DNA of 64,000 nucleotides from Labrenzia sp. DG1229 (GTDB lineage: Bacteria > Pseudomonadota > Alphaproteobacteria > Rhizobiales > Stappiaceae). The notes under the pieces are model-generated. The model was not told the origin of the DNA, searched no databases, and worked only from the letters and a program-made list of their open reading frames with translations. Within the stretch, counting starts at the first letter, position 1, and every line of letters starts with the position of its first letter. Where the stretch lies: NCBI RefSeq assembly GCF_000521215.1, contig NZ_KI928925.1, forward strand, positions 1 to 64,000. The letters are read 5' to 3'. The position numbers and the translations under genes were made by a program. Below, in pieces: positions 47,905 to 57,770 of the stretch.

Positions 47905-49116
47905 ATGACGGCTGAGGCCGAAAAGATGGGTGTGTCAGGACCTGTCAGAGTAACAGTGCTGGGTGCAACGGGGTCAATCGGTCAAAGCCTGGCAGACCTG
48001 ATTGAACGAAATCCTCACCGTTTTGAAGTCGTTGCACTTGTTGCAAACAAGAATGCCGAAGCACTAGCCGAGATGGCAATTCGTCTCAAGGCGTCGTCTG
48101 CTGTTCTTGCAGAAGAGGGACGGCACCGGGAACTGGTCGAGAGGCTTAGCGGACGGGGTATTGCTGCGTCAGCCGGTCGAAATGCTGTATTTGAGGCAGT
48201 GGACAGGGAAACCGACATAGTTGTCGGAGCGATTGTCGGCGCTGCAGGGTTGGAGCCGACCTTCCGCGCCATAAAGCCAGGCAGAAGAATTGCGCTTGCC
48301 AACAAGGAGTGTCTTGTCTGTGCAGGCGAGCTTTTCATGTCCCGTATCCGTGAAACAGGTGCAGAACTCCTGCCTGTGGACAGCGAACACAACGCGATAT
48401 TTCAGGTTTTTGAAACGGAACAGGCAGATCAGGTTGAAAAAATCATACTGACTGCGTCGGGTGGTCCCTTCAGGACGTGGTCGCATGGCGACATGACCCG
48501 GATCACGCCCGAGCAGGCGCTCAACCACCCAAACTGGGACATGGGCGCACGCATCACGGTCGACAGTGCATCAATGATGAACAAAGGCCTGGAGGTGATT
48601 GAGGCTTCGCATCTTTTTCCTGTATCGCATGATCAGCTGGATGTGCTTGTTCACCCACAATCGGCGGTGCATGGCCTAGTCCAATACAAAGATGGATCGC
48701 TTCTCGCTCAACTCGGGAGCCCGGACATGCGTACTCCGATTGCGCATTGCCTTGCATTTCCGCGGCGCATGGCGGTGCCGGTCAAACGCCTGGATCTTGC
48801 CAGGCTTGGAACATTGTCCTTTGAACCCGCCGATCCCGAACGGTTTCCCGCGCTGCAACTTGCTTTGGACGCCATGAGGGCAGGCGGTGCAGCCCCTGCC
48901 GCGTTGAATGCGGCCGACGAAATTGCGGTCGAGGCGTTCCTTTGCAAAAAGATCGGCTTCCTTGATATCCCACAGGCAATAGAAGCTGTATTGAAACAGC
49001 TTTCGGCAAGCGGTCATCTTGCGGTTTCAAAAAGTGTTGAAGACGTGATCAAACTGGATATCGAAGCTCGGCAAAAGACCCTAGAATGGGTGAACTCGAT
49101 CCCGTCATCGCATTGA
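47905..49116 (+). CDS. dxr: 1-deoxy-D-xylulose 5-phosphate reductoisomerase
   Basis: Dxr makes 2-C-methylerythritol 4-phosphate, the first committed step of the MEP isoprenoid pathway. The 403-residue protein has the NADPH motif GATGSIGQS near the N-terminus, ALANKECLVCAGELFM, the metal/substrate region LPVDSEHNAIFQVFE, and ASGGPFR. The length is normal. With uppS and cdsA it links isoprenoid and envelope lipid synthesis. Confidence 0.96.
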   Translation: MTAEAEKMGVSGPVRVTVLGATGSIGQSLADLIERNPHRFEVVALVANKNAEALAEMAIRLKASSAVLAEEGRHRELVERLSGRGIAASAGRNAVFEAVDRETDIVVGAIVGAAGLEPTFRAIKPGRRIALANKECLVCAGELFMSRIRETGAELLPVDSEHNAIFQVFETEQADQVEKIILTASGGPFRTWSHGDMTRITPEQALNHPNWDMGARITVDSASMMNKGLEVIEASHLFPVSHDQLDVLVHPQSAVHGLVQYKDGSLLAQLGSPDMRTPIAHCLAFPRRMAVPVKRLDLARLGTLSFEPADPERFPALQLALDAMRAGGAAPAALNAADEIAVEAFLCKKIGFLDIPQAIEAVLKQLSASGHLAVSKSVEDVIKLDIEARQKTLEWVNSIPSSH

Positions 49117-49216
49117 TGCGTCGGGAAAATAATGTGTCCTACCATTAACGCGCCGTAATTCTCTTATTAATAGAGTGGTGCGATAAATGCCAAGTTGCGT
49201 CAGATCGGACCCCTTA

Positions 49217-50359
49217 ATGGACCTTCTAGTTTCTGCTTATTCCCTCGTTGTCGGGACGATCATTCCCTTCCTGTTCGTTTTGACAATTGTGGTTTTTTTC
49301 CATGAGCTTGGGCATTTCGCGGTTGCGCGCTGGTGCAACGTGAAGGTTGATGCATTTGCAGTTGGATTCGGCAAGGAAATCTTCGGGTGGTATGACAAGA
49401 AGGGTACGCGCTGGAAACTATGCATGATCCCCCTGGGAGGGTACGTGAAATTTGCCGGTGACGAAAACGCAGCCAGCGTCCCAAGTCGGGAACTCATTGC
49501 AAGCATGAGTGCGGAAGAGAGAAAAACGGCTTTCATAGCGAAAGCTGTCTGGCAACGGGCCGCAATTGTTGCTGCAGGTCCGATTGCCAATTTTCTGCTT
49601 GCCATCGTGATTTTTGCGGCTCTGTTTGCATCCGCGGGCAAGCAGGGTCTTGTTCCGGTCGTCGACGAGGTCTTTCCGGACGGCGCTGCAGAGCGCGGTG
49701 GTATCCATGCCGGAGATATCGTGAAAGAAATCGACGGGCGAGAAATCCACACCTTCGGAGAACTGCGGCAGATTGTGCTGATGAACGCGAACAATCCGCT
49801 TGTTTTCGAAGTGGACCGTGGTGGAAACCTCGTGAGTCTGACGGTAACGCCTGACGCCAAGGAAAAGGAAGTCTTCTTCGGTGAACGGCAGATGGCGGGT
49901 GATATCGGTTTGCGCGGCAATGCCGATCCCGAGAATGTCATTCATATCAAGTACGGTCCCATTGGGGCTCTTGGCGAGGGCGTCAAGGAAACCTACCGGA
50001 TAATGGACGGCACCGTCAGTTACATCTGGGGTGTGATCACGCGGCGTCAGTCGGCCGACCAGCTCGGCGGACCGATCCGGGTGGCCGAAATTTCAGGAAA
50101 AGTTGCGGATCACGGAATTATTCCGCTGATTTCGCTTGCAGCGGTCCTGTCGGTCAGCATCGGACTGATAAATCTGGCCCCGATACCAATCCTTGATGGC
50201 GGGCACCTGGTCTTTTTTGCCGCTGAGGCCTTGCGTGGCAAGCCGCTCAGTGAGCGCGTTCAGGATGTAGGATTCAGGATCGGATTGGGCTTGGTACTTA
50301 TGCTGATGGTTTTCGTAACCTGGAGGGATATTTTGCGTCTCGTATCAAACGATTCCTAG
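49217..50359 (+). CDS. rseP: site-2 intramembrane metalloprotease RseP
   Basis: RseP is a zinc protease that cuts within membrane helices, for example of anti-sigma factors. The 380-residue protein has HELGHFAVARW near the N-terminus, a single PDZ domain in the middle (VFPDGAAERGGIHAGDIVKE), and the second zinc motif NLAPIPILDGGH. The start at 49217 (MDLLVSAYS) is preferred over 49187, which adds 10 polar residues; neither has a strong ribosome-binding site. It precedes bamA, the normal order. Confidence 0.94.
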   Translation: MDLLVSAYSLVVGTIIPFLFVLTIVVFFHELGHFAVARWCNVKVDAFAVGFGKEIFGWYDKKGTRWKLCMIPLGGYVKFAGDENAASVPSRELIASMSAEERKTAFIAKAVWQRAAIVAAGPIANFLLAIVIFAALFASAGKQGLVPVVDEVFPDGAAERGGIHAGDIVKEIDGREIHTFGELRQIVLMNANNPLVFEVDRGGNLVSLTVTPDAKEKEVFFGERQMAGDIGLRGNADPENVIHIKYGPIGALGEGVKETYRIMDGTVSYIWGVITRRQSADQLGGPIRVAEISGKVADHGIIPLISLAAVLSVSIGLINLAPIPILDGGHLVFFAAEALRGKPLSERVQDVGFRIGLGLVLMLMVFVTWRDILRLVSNDS

Positions 50360-50521
50360 CAGCCGTGACATTGACGCAACGTCTTCAGACTAAATCGCTT
50401 TCGGCCTCGAACGGCTGTTGCGTTATCGGCAAAAACCTATAAAACGATCGTCGGTTCCGAGAATCCGCTTGGGTGAGCGCGATTTCTTGGATGGGGTACT
50501 AAAAAAAGGCATAGCGCAATA

Positions 50522-52903
50522 ATGCAGCGATTGCAGAAACTTACACGGGCCGTGTTTCTTGCGGCAGCCGTATTTTCAATCGGGTCGGTTCTGCCTCAGT
50601 TTGTGGTGCAACTATCTTTTGTAAATGTTGCAGAAGCAGCCGTCGCCAGAAGCATTCAGGTGCAAGGCAATACCCGTATCGAGGATGAGACAGTCATCAG
50701 TTACATGACGATTGTCCCGGGGCGCTCTTACAGTGCGTTCGATATTGATGAGTCCCTGAAAGCCCTCTACGCAACGGGTTTGTTTGCCACGGTTGATATC
50801 ACCCCGCGTGGCAGCACTGTCATTGTGACGGTTTCCGAAAACCCGATTATCAACCGGGTTTCATTTGAAGGTAACCGGAAAATCAAGGACAATGCGCTCG
50901 AAACGGCAATCCGTTCGCAGCCGAGGTCGACACTTTCACGTGCCAAGGTTCAGGCCGACGTCCAGAATATTCTAGAATCCTACCGTCGCTCCGGGCGCTT
51001 TGGTGCGTCCGTTGAGCCGCAAATCATTGATCGCGGACAGAATCGCGTCGATCTGGTGTTTGAAATCAACGAAGGTTCCAAAACCGGTGTCGAGCGTATC
51101 AGTTTCATCGGAAACAGCGCATTCAGCGATGGTCGTCTGCGTGACGTGATCCGGACACGCGAAAGCGGCCTGTTGAGCTTCCTTCGCAGCACCGATACCT
51201 ATGACCCTGATCGTCTCGCCGCCGACGAGGAACTGCTGAGGCAGTACTATAACAAAAAGGGCTATGCCGATTTCCGCATTGTTTCCGTGAGTGCCGATCT
51301 CGATCGTGAGCAGAATATTTTCTATGTCACGTTTACGGTCGACGAGGGCGAAAAGTACAAGATCGGTGAAGTGGAACTCGTTTCAACGATTGCCGAGGTG
51401 GATCCGGAAGATCTGCGCAAGCTGGTGCGGACACGTAGCGGGCAAACCTTCAACTCTCTGCGTGTCGAGCAGTCCGTTGAAGATATTACACTGCGTGTGT
51501 CGGAAGAAGGTTATGCGTTCGCCAGGGTTCGCCCTCGCGGTGCACGCAACTACGACGACAATACAATTTCGTTGATCTACTACATCGAGGAAGGGCCGCG
51601 GGCTTATATCGAGCGGATCAACATCATCGGCAACGACCGGACGCGTGAATACGTCATTCGTCGCGAATTCGATATTGTCGAAGGCGACGCCTTCAACCGT
51701 GCACTGGTTGACAAGGCGGAGCGGAGACTTCGCAATCTCGGATTTTTCGAAAACATCTCGATCACGACGCAGCAGGGCAGTGCGCCGGACCGTGTCGTCG
51801 TCAATGTGCGGGTGGAAGAGAAGCCGACCGGTGAAATCTCGTTCGGTGTTGGATATTCAACAGTTGACGGTATTATCGGCGACGTGTCGCTCACCGAAAA
51901 GAACTTCCTTGGCCGAGGCCAGTTCGTGAAGCTATCCATCGGTGGAGGCACGGACACGCAATCCTATGAATTCCGCTTCGTTGAGCCTTTCTTCATGGGT
52001 CGCCGCGTTGCGTTGGATCTCGATGTCTACAGACGTGTCGACGATGCGAACGACTACCGGTCGTTTGACCAGAAAAGAACCGGTGGTGGGTTCGGCTTTA
52101 CGCTGCCGCTGCGCGAAGAAGAACTTTCGCTTCGTTTGTTCTACAGCATCTTCCAGGAAGAGAACTCCGATCCGGACAACCAGTCTACGAGCATCAACAA
52201 CTGTAACACGTCAAATCTGTCTCTCGCCGTCTGTGACTCGCTTGGTACTTATCTGACGTCGCTTGTCGGCTACGATCTGCGTTACAATACGCTTGACCGC
52301 AACATCGATCCCTCCGACGGTATATATGCCTCGTTCGGTCAGGAATTTGCCGGTGTTGGTGGCGACAGCTATTACATCAAAACAGAAGCTCAGGCTCGCG
52401 CTTACAAGGAAATCCTTGCTGATTATGGGCTCGTAGGCAGCCTTCAGCTTCGCGGTGGTAACATCATGGCCATCGGCGACGAGCGGCTGCGTGTCTCGGA
52501 ACAGTTCATGCTTGGTGGTAACTTCGTCCGTGGTTTCGAGAACCAGGGTATCGGACCGCGGGATGCCTCGACAGATGATGCTATCGGCGGCAGGTTCTAC
52601 TTTGCAGCAACCGCAGAAGGAACCTTCCCGTTCCCGGTCCTTCCCAAGGAATTCGGTTTGAGCGGAGCCGTGTTTGCCGATGCAGGTTCTCTCTGGAACG
52701 CCGACAGCGATCTGGTGGGTCTCGTTGAAAACAACGGTGGCACGATTGACTCTGACGATTTTGCCATCAGGGCGTCCGTAGGTGCCGGTATTCGTTGGAG
52801 GTCGCCATTCGGTCCGATCCGTGCGGACTTTGCATATCCGCTCGTAAAGGAAGACTCTGACAAGACGCAGTTGTTCCGATTGAGCGGCGGTACCCGCTTC
52901 TAA
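50522..52903 (+). CDS. bamA: outer membrane protein assembly factor BamA
   Basis: BamA folds beta-barrel proteins into the outer membrane. The 793-residue protein has a signal peptide (cleaved near residue 38, after NVAEA), five POTRA domains (IQVQGNTRIEDETV, VSFEGNRKIKDNALE, ISFIGNSAFSD, IGEVELVSTIAEV, INIIGNDRTREYVI), and a C-terminal 16-strand barrel with VRGFENQGIGPRD. It ends in a Phe (GGTRF), as barrels do. A strong terminator follows. Confidence 0.97.
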   Translation: MQRLQKLTRAVFLAAAVFSIGSVLPQFVVQLSFVNVAEAAVARSIQVQGNTRIEDETVISYMTIVPGRSYSAFDIDESLKALYATGLFATVDITPRGSTVIVTVSENPIINRVSFEGNRKIKDNALETAIRSQPRSTLSRAKVQADVQNILESYRRSGRFGASVEPQIIDRGQNRVDLVFEINEGSKTGVERISFIGNSAFSDGRLRDVIRTRESGLLSFLRSTDTYDPDRLAADEELLRQYYNKKGYADFRIVSVSADLDREQNIFYVTFTVDEGEKYKIGEVELVSTIAEVDPEDLRKLVRTRSGQTFNSLRVEQSVEDITLRVSEEGYAFARVRPRGARNYDDNTISLIYYIEEGPRAYIERINIIGNDRTREYVIRREFDIVEGDAFNRALVDKAERRLRNLGFFENISITTQQGSAPDRVVVNVRVEEKPTGEISFGVGYSTVDGIIGDVSLTEKNFLGRGQFVKLSIGGGTDTQSYEFRFVEPFFMGRRVALDLDVYRRVDDANDYRSFDQKRTGGGFGFTLPLREEELSLRLFYSIFQEENSDPDNQSTSINNCNTSNLSLAVCDSLGTYLTSLVGYDLRYNTLDRNIDPSDGIYASFGQEFAGVGGDSYYIKTEAQARAYKEILADYGLVGSLQLRGGNIMAIGDERLRVSEQFMLGGNFVRGFENQGIGPRDASTDDAIGGRFYFAATAEGTFPFPVLPKEFGLSGAVFADAGSLWNADSDLVGLVENNGGTIDSDDFAIRASVGAGIRWRSPFGPIRADFAYPLVKEDSDKTQLFRLSGGTRF

Positions 52904-52928
52904 GCTGCGGTCTTTTACGGTAGAAAAC

Positions 52929-52958
52929 GGCCGCCGGGTCTCTACGGCGGCCTTTTTT
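52929..52958 (+). terminator. Rho-independent terminator of bamA
   Basis: GGCCGCCG (52929-52936) and CGGCGGCC (52945-52952) with an 8-base loop are followed by six T residues. It separates bamA from the lpxD-lpxB genes. Confidence 0.9.
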
Positions 52959-52983
52959 ATTGGCTGGTAACAAGGATGACATC

Positions 52984-54021
52984 ATGTCCGAGCCGAGGTT
53001 TTTTGAAATACCAGCTTCCGTTTCCCTGAAAACGGTCGCCGTCTGGGCGGATGCAGAGATCTATCGGGGAGATGAAACTCTCGAGATTTCGGAAGTTGCG
53101 CCGCTGGAAGATGCCGGTCCCGGAGCCTTGGTGTTCTTCGACAACACGGCCTACCTGAATCAACTCGAAGCAACGGGTGCAGCAGCTTGTTTAGTGGGAA
53201 AGCGGCACAAGAAGAAAGTCCCGGAAGGTGTCGCCGTATTAGTCTGCTCGGAAGCCTATCGATCCTGGGCCATGGTTCTGGCACATCTGTACCCGGCTGC
53301 CATGACGCCGAAGGATACCTTGATTTCGGGTGTGTCCGAACGCGCAGTTGTTGATCCTGCCGCAATTCTTGAAGAAAATGTCACAGTTGAACCGGGGGCT
53401 GTCGTAGGCGCTGATGTTGAAATCGGGTCGGGCACCGTAATTCGGTCAAACGCTGTTATCGGGCGTGGTGTCAAGATTGGCCGCGACTGTGTCGTCGGGG
53501 CGAATTGTACGGTTCAGCACACCGTATTGGGAAACCGTGTTTGTCTCCATCCGGGTGTTTGCAGCGGTCAGGATGGTTTCGGTTACGCTATGGGACCACA
53601 GGGACACCTGAAAGTTCCTCAGGTCGGACGCGTTATCATACAAGACGATGTTGAAATCGGTGCCAATACCACGATCGACCGTGGTGCCAATCGGGACACC
53701 GTGATTGGCGAGGGAACGAAGATCGACAACCAGGTACAGATTGGTCACAACGTGGTTGTCGGGCGCCATTGCGTGCTCGTCTCTCAGGTGGGGTTGTCCG
53801 GGAGTTGCACGCTGGAAGACTTCGTTGCCATCGGCGGCAAAACCGGTGTACGCGGGCACATTACAATCGGGATGGGTGCCCAGGTGGCCGCTGTAAGTGT
53901 TGTGAACGACGATCTGGCAGCCGGCGGCCGCTACGGCGGGACTCCCGCAAAACCGGTCAAACAGTGGTTCAGGGAAGTCGCGGCTGTTAGAAAACTTGCA
54001 GAACGCGGCGACGAGTCGTAA
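52984..54021 (+). CDS. lpxD: UDP-3-O-(3-hydroxyacyl)glucosamine N-acyltransferase
   Basis: LpxD adds the second acyl chain in lipid A synthesis. The 345-residue protein has the N-terminal uridine-binding domain and a left-handed beta helix of hexapeptide repeats with the catalytic His region ([17 protein letters not shown]). Start 52984 (MSEPRFFEI) has AAGGATG at 52973-52979; the frame starting at 52960 runs through that site and is rejected. Confidence 0.96.
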   Translation: MSEPRFFEIPASVSLKTVAVWADAEIYRGDETLEISEVAPLEDAGPGALVFFDNTAYLNQLEATGAAACLVGKRHKKKVPEGVAVLVCSEAYRSWAMVLAHLYPAAMTPKDTLISGVSERAVVDPAAILEENVTVEPGAVVGADVEIGSGTVIRSNAVIGRGVKIGRDCVVGANCTVQHTVLGNRVCLHPGVCSGQDGFGYAMGPQGHLKVPQVGRVIIQDDVEIGANTTIDRGANRDTVIGEGTKIDNQVQIGHNVVVGRHCVLVSQVGLSGSCTLEDFVAIGGKTGVRGHITIGMGAQVAAVSVVNDDLAAGGRYGGTPAKPVKQWFREVAAVRKLAERGDES

Positions 54022-54072
54022 ACGGGCCGATGAAATAGAACTTTACGGAGTCAATCCGCCAAGGGGCACTTC

Positions 54073-54537
54073 ATGGAAGACGCAGAAAAACAGACGCTTG
54101 CCAGTGCAGACATCATGACGATCATGAAGCTTCTGCCACACCGGTATCCTTTCCTGCTTATCGATAAGATCATCGAGATGGATGGGGATAACAGTTGCAT
54201 TGGAATAAAAAACGTCACAATCAACGAACCGCATTTCACCGGTCACTTTCCTGAAAGACCCGTATTTCCAGGCGTGTTGCTGATCGAGGCAATGGCACAG
54301 ACGGCGGGCGCGCTTTGCGTCCATGCCAGGGGTGCCGACGCTCCTCCGCAACTGGTGTATTTTCTGACTATCGACAAGGCAAAATTTCGCAAACCTGTAG
54401 AGCCGGGTGATCAGGTTTATTTTCACGTCAAGAAAATCAAGCAACGCTCCAATATCTGGAAGTTCGACGCCGTCGCCCAGGTGAACGGAACAAAGGTTGC
54501 AGAAGCAGAAGTCAGCGCCATGCTGGTAGATGCGTGA
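54073..54537 (+). CDS. fabZ: 3-hydroxyacyl-[acyl-carrier-protein] dehydratase FabZ
   Basis: FabZ dehydrates 3-hydroxyacyl-ACP in fatty acid synthesis. The 154-residue hot-dog protein has [13 protein letters not shown] and the catalytic [20 protein letters not shown] with its His, and a Glu in LLIEAMAQ. It balances fatty acid use with the lpx genes around it, a standard arrangement. Confidence 0.97.
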   Translation: MEDAEKQTLASADIMTIMKLLPHRYPFLLIDKIIEMDGDNSCIGIKNVTINEPHFTGHFPERPVFPGVLLIEAMAQTAGALCVHARGADAPPQLVYFLTIDKAKFRKPVEPGDQVYFHVKKIKQRSNIWKFDAVAQVNGTKVAEAEVSAMLVDA

Positions 54538-54543
54538 GGACAA

Positions 54544-55341
54544 ATGACAGATATACATCCAACGGCCATCGTTGAAGACGGGGCCGTGATCGGCGAGGGT
54601 GCTCGCATCGGTCCATATTCAATTGTCGGACCGAACGTCAATCTTGCGGATGGCGTAATTCTTGAAGCTCATGTTGCCGTTGCCGGTCACACAAGCATCG
54701 GATCGAAAACACATATTTTTCCTTTCGCGAGTATTGGACACAAGCCACAGGATCTGAAGTACTCCGGTGAAGTGACGAGACTTGAAGTCGGGTCGAACAA
54801 CCAGATCAGGGAACATGTGACAATGAGCCCGGGAACTGAAGGCGGCGGTGGCGTGACAACAGTTGGCGACAATTGCCTGTTCATGATGGGCTCCCATGTC
54901 GGGCACGACTGTCAGGTCGGCAATCATGCCATTCTCGCAAACAATGCTACCTTGGCTGGTCATGTTGAATTGGACGATTTTGTCATTCTGGGTGGGCTGA
55001 GTGCGGTCCGCCAGTGGTCGCGCATCGGCACGGGTGCAATTGTCGGCGGTATGACCGGCGTTGAATTCGACGTCATTCCCTATGGTTCGGTGATCGGTGA
55101 CAGAGCACGCCTTGCCGGTCTCAATCTGGTGGGCCTGAAGCGCAAAGGTCTGCCCCGCGATCAGATACATGCGCTCCGCGCAGCCTATCGTGCGCTGTTT
55201 GAAAGCAATGAAGGCACGCTTCGCAGTAGAGCGGAAACACTTGCGGCCGACAGTTCCGATCAACCCCTTGTCAAAACGGTGACGGATTTTATCCTGGAAA
55301 AGGAAGATCGGCGGTTCTGTACGCCGCGTACTGAAGACTGA
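54544..55341 (+). CDS. lpxA: UDP-N-acetylglucosamine O-acyltransferase
   Basis: LpxA catalyses the first acylation of UDP-GlcNAc in lipid A synthesis. The 265-residue protein is a left-handed beta helix of hexapeptide repeats with the catalytic His in MMGSHVGHDCQVGNH and a helical C-terminal domain. It lies 6 bases after fabZ and 4 before lpxI. Confidence 0.97.
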   Translation: MTDIHPTAIVEDGAVIGEGARIGPYSIVGPNVNLADGVILEAHVAVAGHTSIGSKTHIFPFASIGHKPQDLKYSGEVTRLEVGSNNQIREHVTMSPGTEGGGGVTTVGDNCLFMMGSHVGHDCQVGNHAILANNATLAGHVELDDFVILGGLSAVRQWSRIGTGAIVGGMTGVEFDVIPYGSVIGDRARLAGLNLVGLKRKGLPRDQIHALRAAYRALFESNEGTLRSRAETLAADSSDQPLVKTVTDFILEKEDRRFCTPRTED

Positions 55342-55345
55342 TGCG

Positions 55346-56230
55346 ATGGCCAACCCGGTCGAAAAACAGATTGGGCGCCTTGCCCTGATTGCGGGAAACG
55401 GCAGTTTGCCTGGACAAATTGCTGACGCTCTCGCAAGTGACGGGCGGGAGTTTGAAGTTGTCGCGATAAAAGGCGAGGCGAACGCCGCAACAAGACAGAT
55501 GGCAAGGGTAGTACTTGGCTGGGGTGAAGTCGGACGTCTTTACAACTTTCTGAAGAGCAACGGGTGTGAAGACGTGCTGCTGATTGGTGGCGTGACACGC
55601 AGACCAGACTTTACCTCGATATTCGGCGACTTTGGTACATTCAGGCGCTTGCCGTCGATATTTCGCGCACTCACCGGCGGGGACGACAGCCTGTTGTCCA
55701 AGGTCATTCGTCTTTTTGAAAAAGAAGGGTTTCGTGTCGTGGGTATCAAGGACGTTGTGCCGCAGCTGCTGGCATCGAGCGGAGTCCTCGGGAATGTCCA
55801 ACCGAAATCGAAAGATTGGCATGACCTTGAACTTGCGCTCAGGGCGACCGAAAAACTGGGCGAACTGGATATCGGACAAGCAGCAGTTGCCGTTGGTGGG
55901 CGTGTCATTGCACTGGAAGGCGCTGAAGGCACAGATGCAATGCTTATGCGGTGTGCGGACTTGAAGAACAGCGGTCGGGTAAGAAACAAGGGCCGTTCGG
56001 GTGTGCTGGTAAAAACAGCAAAGCCTGGGCAGGATTTGCGTGTTGATCTTCCGACTATAGGACCAAAAACGATCGAGCTTGCCGTATCAGCAGGGCTTTG
56101 CGGAATTGCCGTTGAGGCTCATGGCGCTCTGATTTCCAACAAGGTAGAAACGTTGAAAAAAGCCGATTCCGATGGGTTGTTCCTGATCGGGATTGACCGT
56201 TCCAATGAAGCGGGAGAGCCAGGTAAGTGA
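55346..56230 (+). CDS. lpxI: UDP-2,3-diacylglucosamine diphosphatase LpxI
   Basis: LpxI hydrolyses UDP-diacylglucosamine to lipid X. The 294-residue protein belongs to the former DUF1009 family, with an N-terminal LALIAGNGSLPGQIADALA segment, and the conserved C-terminal GRSGVLVKTAKPGQDLRVDL and PTIGPKTIELA. Alphaproteobacteria use LpxI in place of LpxH. Its stop overlaps the lpxB GTG as GTGA. Confidence 0.95.
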   Translation: MANPVEKQIGRLALIAGNGSLPGQIADALASDGREFEVVAIKGEANAATRQMARVVLGWGEVGRLYNFLKSNGCEDVLLIGGVTRRPDFTSIFGDFGTFRRLPSIFRALTGGDDSLLSKVIRLFEKEGFRVVGIKDVVPQLLASSGVLGNVQPKSKDWHDLELALRATEKLGELDIGQAAVAVGGRVIALEGAEGTDAMLMRCADLKNSGRVRNKGRSGVLVKTAKPGQDLRVDLPTIGPKTIELAVSAGLCGIAVEAHGALISNKVETLKKADSDGLFLIGIDRSNEAGEPGK

Positions 56231-57405
56231 GCGTCAGCTTACCGACAATCTGTCTGGTTGCCGGAGAGGAGTCGGGAGATCAACTCGGGTCCGAACTGAT
56301 GAAGGCTTTGAACGGGAGGCTGGACAGCGGCGCACGGTATTGCGGCGTGGGTGGTGAGCGCATGCTGAAGCTTGGTATGACAAGCTTCTTCAACATGTCG
56401 GACGTGTCAGTCATGGGGATCAGCGCGGTGCTGGCACGCTTGCCCTTGATCGTCCGGCGCGTGTACCAGACGGTTGATGCAATTGTTGCCTCCAATCCCT
56501 CCGTGCTGGTGATAATCGATAGCCCCGATTTTACTCACAGCGTTGCCAGGCGGGTCAGAAAACGCGCTCCACACATTCCCATTGTCGGGTACGTTTCTCC
56601 CTCCGTCTGGGCATGGCGGCCAGGCAGGGCGAAGAAAATGAGCGCTTATGTAGACGAGTTACTGGCTCTTTTGCCATTCGAACCCGGTGAACACAGGAAA
56701 CTCGGTGGCCCTCCCACTCACTATGTCGGTCACCCTTTGAGCGAAAATATTGCTGATCTTCGACCATCGGGCGAGGAACGAACAGCGTTCAGCGCAGGCA
56801 AGAACGTTCTGGTCGTGTTACCGGGCAGCCGGCGCAGCGAAGTTGACCGATTGCTGAGTGTATTTGGTGAGACTGTTGCGCTTGTGAAGAGGGACATTCC
56901 GGGGCTCGAAGTGCTGCTTCCGGCGGTCGGACATCTGGAAAGCAGGATCCGGGACGGCGTCGCCGACTGGGAATGCAAGCCTGAGATCGTGACAGGCCCG
57001 CGGGCAAAACAGGCCGCATTCCGCAGGGCGCATGCCGGACTTGCGGCGTCCGGGACTGTCTCGCTAGAACTGGCACTATCTGGCGTGCCGATGGTTGTCG
57101 CCTACAAGGTCGATTGGTTTTTCCGCAGGCTCAAGGAACTCAATCGCGTTTTCAAACTGGCCAAAGTGGATAATTTCGTGCTGCCGAATATCATTCTCGG
57201 AAAGAAAGCAATTCCTCAGTTTCTTGACGAGGAGGTCGTGCCGGCCATTCTTGCAGGCCATTTGAAAGAATTGCTGCAAAACGGCCGCGAGCGCAATTTG
57301 CAGCTTGCTGAACTTTCCCGCCTGGATGATCTCATGCACCTGCCGGACGGGCACAGTCAAAGCGACACAGCTGCGGAGATCGTCATTCGCACAATGAGAA
57401 CTTGA
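56227..57405 (+). CDS. lpxB: lipid-A-disaccharide synthase
   Basis: LpxB joins lipid X with UDP-diacylglucosamine. The 392-residue GT-B-like protein has VAGEESGDQLGSELMKAL at its N-terminus, SPSVWAWRPGRAKKM, VLPGSRRSEVDRLL and ASGTVSLELALSGVPMVVAY. The GTG start overlaps the lpxI stop, so the pair is translationally coupled. It ends the envelope cluster. Confidence 0.96.
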   Translation: MSVSLPTICLVAGEESGDQLGSELMKALNGRLDSGARYCGVGGERMLKLGMTSFFNMSDVSVMGISAVLARLPLIVRRVYQTVDAIVASNPSVLVIIDSPDFTHSVARRVRKRAPHIPIVGYVSPSVWAWRPGRAKKMSAYVDELLALLPFEPGEHRKLGGPPTHYVGHPLSENIADLRPSGEERTAFSAGKNVLVVLPGSRRSEVDRLLSVFGETVALVKRDIPGLEVLLPAVGHLESRIRDGVADWECKPEIVTGPRAKQAAFRRAHAGLAASGTVSLELALSGVPMVVAYKVDWFFRRLKELNRVFKLAKVDNFVLPNIILGKKAIPQFLDEEVVPAILAGHLKELLQNGRERNLQLAELSRLDDLMHLPDGHSQSDTAAEIVIRTMRT

Positions 57406-57770
57406 GCAGACACGGTTCAGTTTACGGTTCTGTATGAGCGGAATCAGCGTGGCTAAAGCTGCACAAAACCAATGGCTAGCCGAACCAATCGATGTTCTGT
57501 CTAGCCCTGTCCTGTTTCAGATCGACACGGCGCGTATCACGGTTCTATCGTGTCATCGACCAAGGCGAGCCAAGCGCGGTTGATAGGATCAGGGAACGGC
57601 CTTGGCTGACGTTTTCCGGATCTACGGGTTCGTCGCATATCTTGACCGGCCAACCAGTCTCTCCCGTGACATGCGCGTTTCCGTGAAACCGGAAAACGAC
57701 ATCTGAGAGTATTTTTCTTTCGTCTTGTTCATGACCGCGCAATGGCGTTCTTTAGACGAATCCGGTCTTC
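57406..57770. other. intergenic region between convergent lpxB and the chemoreceptor gene
   Basis: No supported gene. A short frame at 57492-57686 has no ribosome-binding site or family features. No strong terminator is seen; a 6-base stem (TTTCCG 57678-57683 with CGGAAA 57690-57695) is too weak to call. Confidence 0.4.

Noticed and set aside
49145-49165. CtrA-like TTAA-N7-TAAT before rseP
   Set aside because: The second half-site does not match TTAA well enough to call.
57492-57686. 64-residue frame after lpxB
   Set aside because: No ribosome-binding site and no protein-family features; probably chance.
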